A program made the position numbers and the translations under genes. 44,074 bases of DNA from CAZQGO01 sp964593065. GTDB taxonomy: Bacteria > Oederibacteriota > JAAXVQ01. The notes beneath the pieces are model-generated. The model was given only the letters and a program-made list of their open reading frames with translations, made no database searches and was not told the DNA's origin. Location of the stretch: contig CAZQGO010000023.1 of the NCBI GenBank assembly GCA_964593065.1, positions 1 through 44,074 of the forward strand. The letters are read 5' to 3'. Below, one piece after another: positions 35,384 to 43,917 of the stretch; positions within the stretch are counted from its first letter, which is position 1; each line of letters opens with the position of its first letter.

Positions 35384-35536
35384 GGACAAGCACCCCGGAA
35401 TTGAATTAAGAGAATTATGGTACACCCCCCCGGAGGTCAAAGTCAAAACGTCTTACGCCTACCGGCCCGGGGACCATAAAGCAAAGACCGGCCGCACCAG
35501 CGTGAATCCTCTTGACCCCGGAAGGAGCAAAACCAT

Positions 35537-36037
35537 ATGCCGAAAGCGAACAGTCCCGGCTCCCGGGTCCCGGAATCCCTGCCCTGGTGGCGGGAAGTCG
35601 GGCTCCTGCTGATCCAATTCGTTCAGGGTCAATTACTGGTCGCCTGCTTGAACGGCCTGGTCGCGTGGGGCGGATTCTCGCTGTTGGGAATTCGACCCGC
35701 CTTGTGGCTGGGCGCGGGGGTCGGGTTGACCAGTTTCATACCTTATGCCGGCCCGGTCCTCGGATTTCTGCCGGCCTTGATCCTGGCCTGGACTTCCTTT
35801 CATGATCTACGAATCGTGGCGGCCGTGGTTGGCCTGGGTTTGCTGATCCAAATCCTGGAAGTACTGGTGTTCCAGCCGTACATCCTGGGCTCCAAGCTGA
35901 AAGTCCACCCCCTGCTGGTCATGGTTTCCTTTGTTTTTTGGGGAGCCCTGCTCGGTTTCGTGGGCGTGCTCCTGGCCGTCCCCCTAACCGCCCTGATGCA
36001 GGTCCTGTGGAGAAGATTTCGGACGCGGTGGTCATGA
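35537..36037 (+). CDS. Half-length AI-2E family transporter
   Basis: The 166-residue membrane protein matches only the C-terminal half of AI-2E/PerM (UPF0118) transporters, which are usually about 340-370 residues. The family segments QGQLLVACLNGL, TSFIPYAGPVLGFLPALI and LHPLL-type KVHPLLVMVSFVFWGALLG-VGVLLAVPLTA are present in order, giving about four to five membrane helices. GGAAGGAG ten bases before the ATG looks functional, and the 150 bp upstream cannot hold the missing half. It is either a truncated survivor or a genuine short form. Transport substrate unknown. Confidence 0.8.
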   Translation: MPKANSPGSRVPESLPWWREVGLLLIQFVQGQLLVACLNGLVAWGGFSLLGIRPALWLGAGVGLTSFIPYAGPVLGFLPALILAWTSFHDLRIVAAVVGLGLLIQILEVLVFQPYILGSKLKVHPLLVMVSFVFWGALLGFVGVLLAVPLTALMQVLWRRFRTRWS

Positions 36038-36165
36038 CGGTTTCCCGGAGCCGGCTGCCTCAGAAACTGCGGCGCAGATGCCGCTTCTTATGTTAGAATG
36101 GGGCCGTTTTATGACACCGCAACTCCGGGACAACCGTCCCGGTCTTCTCCGGGGAGCGACACAGG

Positions 36166-37251
36166 ATGCCCTCTTCCATTCAAGGCTTTGAGAATTTTGG
36201 CGCGCACGGCCGGAAATTGTTGAGGTTTCTGGCCGACCGCAAGCATGCGCTTTCCCCGTTTCTCATCCTGACCCATAATTTCCCGGATCCGGACGCCATC
36301 GCCAGCGCCTATGCCCTGCATTATCTGGCCGAGAAAGCCTTCGGCATCAGTTCGCGGATCGCTTATCGGGGCGTCATCGGCCGTGCCGAAAACCGCAATA
36401 TGGTTTCCCTCCTGCATCTGCCCTACATGCCCTTCCAGGCCGGGGACCTGAAAAAATTCCAGCATGTGGCCCTGGTGGACACGCAGCCCGGTTTTAAAAA
36501 CAACGCTTTTCCGCCGCAGCGCCGGGCAACCCTGGTGATTGATCAGCACACCTCGCTCTCCCCGCCCCTGGCCGACCTCGCCATTGTGGACGAGGGTTGC
36601 GGTGCGACCTGCGTGATCGTGGCCCAGGCGCTTTTGCTTTCAGGCCTTAAGATTCCGGAACGGCTGGCTACGGCCCTGGCGTACGGCATTATCACGGATA
36701 CCCAGAACCTCTATCGCGCCACGCGCCCGGACGTGATTCAGACGTATTTGTCCATCCTTCCGCGGGCCAACATCCGCTGGTTGTCGCGCATTCAGAATCC
36801 CTCGCGCACCAAGAATGTATTTGTAACCCTGGGCCGCGGCATGCAACAAGCCCAGGTCTGCCAGCGCCTCGTGGTGGCTCACTTGGGTCCCGTGGACAGC
36901 CCGGATCTCGTCGCCTTAGTGGCGGATTTCCTGCTGAGCTACCAGCCCGTCAAGTGGGCCCTGGGCACGGGCCGTTACAAGGGGCACTTGTATCTCTCCC
37001 TGCGCACGGACCAGACGACGGTGCCCGCGGAAAGAGTCATCCGTGCCATGGTGCCCAATCCCAAGGACGCGGGCGGCCACGACCGCATTGCCGGCGGCAG
37101 TGTGAAAGTCGGATTGCACGCGCCGGAACCGTCCTGGCGGGAGGTCGAAGCGCGCTTGACCGAGAAACTGGTTCAGCGTCTGAAGATCCCGCGCCGTTTT
37201 CGCTTCCGGTATCCGTTCCGGAGCCAAATCTCCCGACCGGGGGCCGCATGA
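36166..37251 (+). CDS. DHH/DHHA1 phosphoesterase, NrnA-like
   Basis: The 361-residue protein has a DHH domain with motif I THNFPDPDAIAS, motif II VALVDTQPG, motif III as IDQHTS (the usual middle His of DHH is Gln) and motif IV GIITDTQN. The C-terminal DHHA1 domain has GGHDRIAGGSVK. Relatives degrade nano-RNA, pAp, pApA or cyclic-di-AMP. Its stop overlaps the ATG of the diadenylate cyclase gene (37248-37251), so a role in removing cyclic-di-AMP or its product pApA is a strong contextual inference. GGGGAGCGACACAGG precedes the ATG. No membrane or GGDEF-like part as in GdpP. Confidence 0.88.
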   Translation: MPSSIQGFENFGAHGRKLLRFLADRKHALSPFLILTHNFPDPDAIASAYALHYLAEKAFGISSRIAYRGVIGRAENRNMVSLLHLPYMPFQAGDLKKFQHVALVDTQPGFKNNAFPPQRRATLVIDQHTSLSPPLADLAIVDEGCGATCVIVAQALLLSGLKIPERLATALAYGIITDTQNLYRATRPDVIQTYLSILPRANIRWLSRIQNPSRTKNVFVTLGRGMQQAQVCQRLVVAHLGPVDSPDLVALVADFLLSYQPVKWALGTGRYKGHLYLSLRTDQTTVPAERVIRAMVPNPKDAGGHDRIAGGSVKVGLHAPEPSWREVEARLTEKLVQRLKIPRRFRFRYPFRSQISRPGAA

Positions 37252-38495
37252 ACGTTTTCGCCTTTTTCCACGAACTCGGCTTCTCGGGCGTGCTGGACAT
37301 CCTGCTCCTGGCGCTGCTGCTGTATGCCGTCCTGGTGCTCTTCAAGCGCTCCCGTTCCTCCTTTGTTCTCACGGGCATCCTGATTTTTTCCGGCCTGTAC
37401 CTGCTGGCGCGGTATTTCAACCTGGTCCTGGTCTCCGCCGTTTTCGACAAGTTCTTCGCCGTTCTGCTGATCGCTCTGGTCATTATTTTCCAGGAGGAAA
37501 TCCGGCACTTTTTCGAGCAAATCGCGGTTTGGAGTCTGAACCGGCGCCTGCCCGGCCTCAGGTCCCTGCGCCAGGCCCTGCCGGAAACCACGGTGCTGGT
37601 CAGGACCGTCACGGATCTGGCGCGGGAAAGGATCGGCGCCCTGATCGTTCTGACCGGCCGCGACCTGCTGTTGCGGCACTTAGACGGCGGCGTGGCGCTC
37701 CACGGCGAACTGAGCGAACCTCTGCTGAAAAGCGTGTTCGATCCCCATTCCGTGGGTCACGACGGCGCGGTCGTGATCGAGGGGAATCTCGTGACCCAGT
37801 TTTCCGCCCACCTGCCCCTCTCGAAACGCGTCGAGCAGATCGGCCCCGGCGGCACGCGCCACGCGGCCGCCCTGGGCCTATCCGAATTGACCGACGCCCT
37901 GTGCCTGGTCGTTTCCGAGGAACGCGGCACCATTTCCGTAGCCCGCCGCGGCCGGCTGCAGGCCGTCACCGGGCCCGAGAAACTCACCGCCCTGCTGGAA
38001 CAATTCTACGCGGAGGTCCGGCCGCAAACCCCGGACAAGTGGTGGCAGGATTTTTTCAAACAAAATTCCTGGGAGAAATTAATCGCCCTGCTGCTTTCTC
38101 TGGCCCTGTGGTTTGTCTTGGTGCATGGCGCCAATCTCACCTACAAATCCTACCGGGTCCCGGTCACCTATGCCCAGCCCGCCGCCCCCTGGCGGGTGAC
38201 GGAACTTTCGCCGCCGGCCGTGCACGTCACTTTTCGCGGTCCGCGCCGGGCCTTTTACTTCGTGTCCCCGGACGACATCAAGCTCTTTCTGCGTTTACCC
38301 CCGGCCGAAGGTTCCCAGACGGTGGTCCTGGCATCCTCGGATTTTGATTTTCCCAAGAGCCTGGTGATGGAAAACATCTGGCCCCACGACGTCACCTACC
38401 GCATGAAAAAGCAGGCCCCGACCGCCGCCCCCCGCTCGCCCGCGGGCTTGGGGTTCCTGACCCCCACTCTTTCCGGCAAGGAGCGCAAGCCATGA
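37248..38495 (+). CDS. cdaA: Membrane diadenylate cyclase (CdaA-type) fused to a YbbR/CdaR-like domain
   Basis: The 415-residue protein makes cyclic-di-AMP from two ATP. Residues 11-80 form three membrane helices as in CdaA; residues about 95-260 are the DAC domain with GHDGAVVI (Asp172) and GTRHAAALG (Arg204-His205-Ala206, where CdaA usually has RHR). A fourth membrane helix follows (about 278-296, EKLIALLLSLALWFVLV), then about 95 residues with YRVPVTY, VTELSPPAVHVTFRGP and a DIKLFLRLP strand, which resemble one YbbR repeat of CdaR. CdaA and CdaR are normally separate genes. ATGA overlaps tie it to the phosphoesterase before it and mgtE after it. Confidence 0.87.
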   Translation: MNVFAFFHELGFSGVLDILLLALLLYAVLVLFKRSRSSFVLTGILIFSGLYLLARYFNLVLVSAVFDKFFAVLLIALVIIFQEEIRHFFEQIAVWSLNRRLPGLRSLRQALPETTVLVRTVTDLARERIGALIVLTGRDLLLRHLDGGVALHGELSEPLLKSVFDPHSVGHDGAVVIEGNLVTQFSAHLPLSKRVEQIGPGGTRHAAALGLSELTDALCLVVSEERGTISVARRGRLQAVTGPEKLTALLEQFYAEVRPQTPDKWWQDFFKQNSWEKLIALLLSLALWFVLVHGANLTYKSYRVPVTYAQPAAPWRVTELSPPAVHVTFRGPRRAFYFVSPDDIKLFLRLPPAEGSQTVVLASSDFDFPKSLVMENIWPHDVTYRMKKQAPTAAPRSPAGLGFLTPTLSGKERKP

Positions 38496-39802
38496 AAGCC
38501 CAAGCGGCCCTGTTGCCCCTCGTGCGCAAATATCTGGAAAGCGATCCCGCTTCCGCCGCGCATCACCTGGAAACCATGGAGGAAGAGCAGGCGGCGGATG
38601 TGCTTTCCCATATTCCTCCCGCCCTGGCCTTCAACCTTGTGCAGCACCTGAGCGAGGTCTTTACCGCCCAGGTCCTGCCCAGGCTCCCCCGGGATTTGTT
38701 CCTGCAACTGGCCGACAGGCTGGACGCCCATCGCGGCATGAACATCGCCGTGAATCTTCCGCCGGAGGAACGCGCGCTTTTTCTCGAAAACCTGTCGGAA
38801 AAAAAGAAACGCCAAATCCAGGAACTGCTGTCTTATCCGGAGGACAGCGCGGGCCGGATCATGAAAACCAACTTTTTGGCCCTGCACAGCGACCTCGCGG
38901 TCAAGGACGCCGTGCACAAGATCCGTCAGCTCGCGCGCAAAGGCAGCTCGGCATCCTACGTCTACGTCATCGACGACGAGGGCCGCCTGGTCGGCGTGCT
39001 GAACATGCGCGACATGATGCTGGCCAAGCCCGCGGCCCGTCTGGAAGAGATCATGCGTCCCCAGGTTTTCACCGTGGACTCCTTCATGGACCGGGAGAAA
39101 GTCGCCCAGGAATTGTCGAACCAGAAATTCTTCGCGGCCCCGGTGGTGGACCGTGAAAACCACCTCTTGGGCACCGTCCAGGCCGAAGCCCTGCTCGAAG
39201 GCGTGGAGGAGGAAGCCACCGAGGACATCCAGAAGATGTTCGGCGCAGGCGCGGACGAACGCGCCTTCTCTCCCGTGCGCTTTTCCCTGCGCCAGCGTCT
39301 GCCGTGGCTGTATGTCAATTTGGCCACCGCGTTCCTGGCCGCGGCCGTGGTCGCCCTGTTCGAGAACGTTATCGCGCGCATCACCGTCCTGGCGGTATTT
39401 CTGCCCGTGATCGCCGGCCAGGGAGGCAACGCGGGGGCCCAATCCCTGGCCGTGGTGATGCGCGGGCTGGTGATGCGGGAAATTCCGCCGCGCAAGGTCC
39501 GGCAGTTGCTTTTCAAGGAAACCTCCATCGGCGTCATCAACGGCCTGTCCATCGGCCTGGTCACGGCCTTGATCGCCTGGTTGTGGCACGGCAATTTTTA
39601 TTTCGGCGTGGTCATCGGCCTGGGCATGCTCGCCAACCTCATCGTGGCCGGATTGGCCGGGGCCGCCATCCCCCTGACCATGAAGTCGATCGGCCTGGAT
39701 CCCGCCCAATGCTCGAACATCATCTTGACCACCGTGACGGATGTCATGGGCTTTTTCGCGTTTCTGAGTTTGGCCGTCCTGTTCATAAACCATCTGACGT
39801 AA
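38492..39802 (+). CDS. mgtE: MgtE-type magnesium channel/transporter
   Basis: The 436-residue protein has the MgtE_N helical domain (about residues 1-125), a CBS pair (about 135-245; DLAVKDAVHKIRQLA, VYVIDDEGRLVGVLNMRD and TVDSFMDREKVAQE), a plug helix and five membrane helices. The conserved GQGGNAGAQS and GLDPAQCSNIILTTVTDVMGF segments with the pore Asp are present. It conducts Mg2+ and is gated by cytoplasmic Mg2+ at the CBS interface in studied homologues. Its ATG overlaps the cyclase stop. CBS domains are known cyclic-di-AMP targets in other transporters, so direct regulation is possible (inference). Confidence 0.95.
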   Translation: MKAQAALLPLVRKYLESDPASAAHHLETMEEEQAADVLSHIPPALAFNLVQHLSEVFTAQVLPRLPRDLFLQLADRLDAHRGMNIAVNLPPEERALFLENLSEKKKRQIQELLSYPEDSAGRIMKTNFLALHSDLAVKDAVHKIRQLARKGSSASYVYVIDDEGRLVGVLNMRDMMLAKPAARLEEIMRPQVFTVDSFMDREKVAQELSNQKFFAAPVVDRENHLLGTVQAEALLEGVEEEATEDIQKMFGAGADERAFSPVRFSLRQRLPWLYVNLATAFLAAAVVALFENVIARITVLAVFLPVIAGQGGNAGAQSLAVVMRGLVMREIPPRKVRQLLFKETSIGVINGLSIGLVTALIAWLWHGNFYFGVVIGLGMLANLIVAGLAGAAIPLTMKSIGLDPAQCSNIILTTVTDVMGFFAFLSLAVLFINHLT

Positions 39803-39903
39803 ATTTTCCGCATCCAGTTTCCGTCCCGCCAATCGCCGGGAGAGCCGCGCCCTTGCGACGTCCTCTGCCTGCGCGGATGCGGGGGAGGTGAAGGTCCGGG
39901 CAC

Positions 39904-42900
39904 CTATTGCTGTGATTTGGATTCGGAGGACTTGCGGGCGCGGCGCAAACCGGTCTTGATCCGCTGAACGGGCGGCGGAACCGGTTCGCAGGCTGCAGGC
40001 TGAGTCTGGAAACCGAGGCGCAGGCGGCGTTTGAAGTTCTGGCCGAGAGAGTAGATGGTCGGCACCCACAACAGCGTCAGGACGGTCGCGAACACGATCC
40101 CCCAGAGCATGGCCAGGACCATGGGCTGGATGAAGGGATCCGCCCCGCCCAGGCCGTAGGCCGTGGGCAGCAGGGCGACGGCCGTGGTCAGGGTGGTCAG
40201 GATGACCGGCCGCAGCCGTGTCTGGGCGGCGTCCAAGATGGTGGCCTGCGAGGTATTCTCGCATTCGTTGCGCTCGCGGGCCAGATGATTGATGAAGCTG
40301 AGGATGATCAGGGAATCGTTGACCACCACGCCGCTCATGCCCAGCATGCCGATGAGCGCCATGAAGCCCAGCGTGAGACCGTGGACCCAGAAGGCCAGGA
40401 TCACGCCGATGACCCCGAAGGGGATTGCGACCAGGATGATCAGGGGCTGCACCAGGGAGTTGAACAGCAGCACCAGGATGAAATAGATAGCCAAGACGGC
40501 GAGGATGCCCGCGCGCACCATGTCCCGCATCACGGCCGAGGATTCCTCGGCTTCTCCGGTCACCTGCAGACGCACACCGGGATAGCGGCGGGTCAGGTCG
40601 GAAAACCGCGCCAGCACCTTGTCCTTGATTTCGCCCGCGGTGGTGACCTGGTTGTCGACGTCGGCGGTCAGGGTGATGACGCGCTGCCCCTGGAAATGGC
40701 GGATGGCCTGGACGGCCGGACGCCGCTCCAGGCGCACAAAACGGCGGAGGGGAATGAGCTTGCCTTCATGATTGCGCACGATGAGATCCAGGAGCGTTGC
40801 CAGGCGGCTGCGGCTGCTTTGGCTCAGGCGCACCCGGATGTCCACTTCTTCCTGTTGAAAGCGCACCGTCGAAACCACGTCGCCTTCGAAGGCCATGCGC
40901 ACGGTGGCGGCCACATCCGCCGCGGTCAAGCCCAGTTTCGCCAGTTCGGCGTAGTCGATGTGCAGGACCTCTTCGTCTTGTGCATACTTGAGGTCGGAGA
41001 CCGGGTCCAGCACGCCTGGAAGCCGGCGCAGAAAGGCCAGCACCTCCTCCACGGCCTGCCGCTGGGCCTGCGCATCGTCCCCGATGAGATTCAACTCCAC
41101 CGCCCTGCCGACCGGCGGCCCGCCTGAATCCAGCTCGTAGCTGATATTGGCGAAGCCCTCCAGTTTGGCGGTTTTTGCCCGCAAGGCCTGGATGACGTCC
41201 GTCGCCCGCCGCTGGCGCGGCCCCCCGTAGGGGGTCAGCCGAACGTAGACCATGGCCAAATTGTCGCCGACCATGTCGTCGCCCACGCCGCTGCTGTCCC
41301 GGCCCACGAAGCTCTCATAGGACAGCAGTTCCTGCGCGGGCAGGGAGGCCACGATTTTTTCCAACTCGTCGACCCTGGCCTCGGTGGCAGCCAGGGAATC
41401 CCCCACCCGCGTCTCCACGTGGATGTAAAATTCCTCCGCGCCTTCGTCCGGAAACAGTACGAAGCGCATGTGTTCAGCCGCCAGATACGTCACGCCGCCC
41501 AAAAGCAGCACGCCGATCAGGACGACCCAGTAACGGTGTTCCAGGCACCAGCCTAAAAACCGGCGGTAGATATTTCGCGCCGGCTTGAACAGGGGGTCGA
41601 TGAGCGCCCCGCGTTCCTTCCAGGCGGAGGGTTTGCGTCCCGGCGCCGCCAGGTGGGAGGGCAGGATGAAAAAGGACTCCAGCAGCGAACCGAGGAGCGT
41701 GCCCATGACGATGATGGGGATCATTTTCACGAACAGGCCCAGCATGCCGCCCAGAGCGAAGATGGGCAGAAACGCCACGATGGTGGTGGTAACCGTGGCC
41801 GCGATTGGCGCCGCCACTTCTTGAACGCCCTGCAGGGCGGCTTTCAGGACCGGGACGCCTTCTTCCTGATAGCGGTGGATGTTTTCCGCCACCACGATGG
41901 CGTCGTCCACCAGCATGCCCAGAACCAGAATGAAGACCATGACCGAGATCGAGTCGACCGTGCCGCCGGTCCAGGCGTGCAGGGCGATGCCTACCGACAG
42001 GGCGATGGGAATCCCCATGGCGGTCCAGAAGGCCACGCGCAGATTCAAAAACGTGATCAGGATGGCCAGCAGCAGCACGAAGCCGATGACCGCATTGGTC
42101 CCTAGGATCCCCAGCCGCCGGCGGGTGACGATGGTGCTGTCCCGCACGGGCTGGATCACCAGGTCCGGCGGGAGGCGGTCGTGCTGTTCGGCCAGATATT
42201 TTTGCACGGCCTGCATCACCCGCAGGGAATCGGCCGAGGTTTTTTTATGCACCCGCAGGCCGATGCTCCTGACGCCCAGGGCGCGGTAGTCGAAGGTCCG
42301 GTCGGCGAAGCCGTCCTCCACGTCCGCGATGTCCGAAATCACGATCCGCTGGCCCTCGAAGTTGGAGCGCACGATCACCTGGCCGACCTCCGCGGGCCGC
42401 GCGAACTCGGCCAGGGTCAGGACCGTGGTCTCGTCGCGGAATGATTCCAGCGATCCGCCGGACAGCCGGATGTTGCGCGCGCGGATGGCGTTGGCCACGT
42501 CCTGCAGCGAAAGATAGTAGGCCGCCAGCTTTTCGGGCTGGACCTGCACGCTGATTTCGCGGTCGCGGTAGCCCAGCTTGTCCACCCGAGACACACCGGG
42601 CAGTGATTCAATCTGTTTTTCCATGCGTTCCGCGATTTTGCGCAGGCGGGCCTCGGGAAGGGAGGGGCTCGACAGGGCCAGGATGACCACCGGAATCCAC
42701 GAGGTTTCGATATCATACACCGCCGGACGTTCCTGGATCTCGCGCGGCAGGTTGGTGACCTGGTCCACGGCCCGGCGGATGTCGGACTTGGTTTCCTCCA
42801 GGTTCTCGGCGTCCGGGTCGAGTTCCACGCGGATGTAGCTGAAGCTTTCCATGGAAATGGAGCGGACCGACTTGATGCCGTCCACCTCGAGGATTTTTTC

Positions 42901-43107
42901 CTCCAGGGGCAGGGTTACGTTGATTTCCACGTCGCGGGCCGAGGCCGCGGGGTAGATGGTTTCCACGTGCACCTGCTGCATGTCTACGTTGGGGAGGACC
43001 TGGCGGGACAGGTTGGTGGCCACCAGGAAGCCGGTGATCACGATCAGGATGGAGATTAAATAAACCAGTAAGGGGCGGTCAATGAAAAATTTGATGGTTT
43101 TTTCCAC
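39904..43107 (-). CDS. RND efflux transporter, HAE1-like
   Basis: The 1,067-residue inner-membrane pump has the twelve-helix RND plan. It begins with a GTG start (KTIKFFIDRPLLVYLIS) after AGAGG, and carries VLGMLVDDAIVVAENI at helix 4 and AVALLPTAYGLG near the end. The Asp pair of the proton relay is visible in LVDDAIVV. It resembles the HAE1 (drug or lipophile) branch rather than CusA. There is no adaptor or outer-membrane gene next to it inside the window, so its partners lie elsewhere or the protein works alone. The C-terminal 35 residues are basic and Pro-rich. Confidence 0.92.
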   Translation of the reverse strand: MEKTIKFFIDRPLLVYLISILIVITGFLVATNLSRQVLPNVDMQQVHVETIYPAASARDVEINVTLPLEEKILEVDGIKSVRSISMESFSYIRVELDPDAENLEETKSDIRRAVDQVTNLPREIQERPAVYDIETSWIPVVILALSSPSLPEARLRKIAERMEKQIESLPGVSRVDKLGYRDREISVQVQPEKLAAYYLSLQDVANAIRARNIRLSGGSLESFRDETTVLTLAEFARPAEVGQVIVRSNFEGQRIVISDIADVEDGFADRTFDYRALGVRSIGLRVHKKTSADSLRVMQAVQKYLAEQHDRLPPDLVIQPVRDSTIVTRRRLGILGTNAVIGFVLLLAILITFLNLRVAFWTAMGIPIALSVGIALHAWTGGTVDSISVMVFILVLGMLVDDAIVVAENIHRYQEEGVPVLKAALQGVQEVAAPIAATVTTTIVAFLPIFALGGMLGLFVKMIPIIVMGTLLGSLLESFFILPSHLAAPGRKPSAWKERGALIDPLFKPARNIYRRFLGWCLEHRYWVVLIGVLLLGGVTYLAAEHMRFVLFPDEGAEEFYIHVETRVGDSLAATEARVDELEKIVASLPAQELLSYESFVGRDSSGVGDDMVGDNLAMVYVRLTPYGGPRQRRATDVIQALRAKTAKLEGFANISYELDSGGPPVGRAVELNLIGDDAQAQRQAVEEVLAFLRRLPGVLDPVSDLKYAQDEEVLHIDYAELAKLGLTAADVAATVRMAFEGDVVSTVRFQQEEVDIRVRLSQSSRSRLATLLDLIVRNHEGKLIPLRRFVRLERRPAVQAIRHFQGQRVITLTADVDNQVTTAGEIKDKVLARFSDLTRRYPGVRLQVTGEAEESSAVMRDMVRAGILAVLAIYFILVLLFNSLVQPLIILVAIPFGVIGVILAFWVHGLTLGFMALIGMLGMSGVVVNDSLIILSFINHLARERNECENTSQATILDAAQTRLRPVILTTLTTAVALLPTAYGLGGADPFIQPMVLAMLWGIVFATVLTLLWVPTIYSLGQNFKRRLRLGFQTQPAACEPVPPPVQRIKTGLRRARKSSESKSQQ

Positions 43108-43163
43108 GGCCGGCCTCTGCAGGGAGGATGCCTACTCAGCTGGGAGAAACAGTATGGATTTAA

Positions 43164-43412
43164 CACGAAAATCGAAAAAAAGCTATTGAGAATCAGCCGG
43201 ATTTTACCACAGCAAAAATTGACGGAGAGGCAGCCCCACAGGGACAGCTCTCATGGTATGGGCTTCGCTTGCGCTCCGCCCGCGCCAATTTGGAAATGCA
43301 AATTTGGCGGCTTGTCGTTGATGGCCGGCGAACCTTACAATTACCTGAAATACAGTTACTAGTAAAAATCTCCCACAAACGCGGTATGGGTTGGCAGATT
43401 TATCTGGACTAA
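43164..43412 (+). pseudogene. Possible 3' coding remnant of unknown gene
   Basis: An open frame of 82 codons ends at TAA 43410-43412. It lacks an ATG near its 5' end and its C-terminal half reads like real protein (NLEMQIWRLVVDG, LQLPEIQLLVKISHKRGMGWQIYLD). It may be the tail of a gene whose 5' part was lost when this AT-rich patch formed. I recognise no family; it could equally be chance. The rest of the 314-bp gap between the RND pump and the Rid gene shows nothing else. Confidence 0.3.
43223..43233 (+). repeat. 11-bp copy of the tRNA-Ser 3' end, possible att remnant
   Basis: CGGAGAGGCAG at 43223-43233 is identical, in the same orientation, to 43921-43931, which spans the discriminator base and the last ten bases of tRNA-Ser. 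The two copies bracket the AT-rich Rid patch. tRNA 3' ends are common integration sites, and the geometry is right for that, but 11 bp is short. Confidence 0.35.
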
Positions 43413-43421
43413 TAACTAACA

Positions 43422-43823
43422 TTAGTTGTTCGGGATCTCGGCAATGGCGTCGATTTCCGCCAACCATTCTGGCCTTCCTAATCCTGCAACAAATACAACC
43501 GTTATTGCTGGAAAGATTTTGTTTCCCCATTTTTCCTGAAAAGCTTGGAAGCCATCCAAGGGATTCTGCCCTTGCAGGATGTGAATATTAAGTTTAACGA
43601 TACTATCCGGTTTAGCATTTTCACATTGCAATATTTTTTCAATATTTGACAAGATTTGTTCTGTCTGTTTCTTTAGATCCCCATTTCCAATAAAGATTCC
43701 GTTGCCATCAACCGCATTTTGCCCTCCAATATATATTGTTTTTCGATTCCCTGACACTGCTATTGCATGGGAATAGCCTCGTGGCTTTACCATGTTGTCC
43801 GGATTTATATAGTTGATGTTCAA
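43422..43823 (-). CDS. Rid-family (YjgF/YER057c/UK114) protein
   Basis: The 133-residue protein has the Rid fold signatures: AIAVSGNRKTIYIGGQNAVD near residue 20, QTEQILSNIEKIL, KLNIHIL, and a C-terminal VVFVAGLGRPEWLAEIDAIA. RidA enzymes hydrolyse reactive 2-aminoacrylate-type imines with an Arg in the VARLP motif. Here that position reads VAGLG, so this is probably a Rid-like protein with a different or weaker activity. Its DNA is clearly richer in A and T than its neighbours and its codon choice differs, suggesting acquisition from another source. It lies just left of tRNA-Ser. Confidence 0.85.
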   Translation of the reverse strand: MNINYINPDNMVKPRGYSHAIAVSGNRKTIYIGGQNAVDGNGIFIGNGDLKKQTEQILSNIEKILQCENAKPDSIVKLNIHILQGQNPLDGFQAFQEKWGNKIFPAITVVFVAGLGRPEWLAEIDAIAEIPNN

Positions 43824-43917
43824 AACTTATCCACCTTCCAATCATTCAGGGTTCGCATCCACAATTAGTGTGGACAATTTTCGCCACCATCCTCGTCGAA
43901 TGATTCATCGGAAAATC

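Noticed and set aside
35412..35440. Sigma-70 promoter for the ECF sigma gene
   Set aside because: TTGACC is good, but the best -10 (CATAAT) has only 15-bp spacing, and the 17-bp alternative matches poorly; mentioned only as possible.
36954..37247. Upstream extension of the diadenylate cyclase frame
   Set aside because: It overlaps the phosphoesterase gene in another frame and is Arg/Pro/Gly-rich; the ATGA overlap marks the true start.
43204..43530. Minus-strand 108-codon frame between the Rid gene and the RND pump
   Set aside because: It overlaps the Rid gene in another frame, has no ribosome site and no recognisable pattern.
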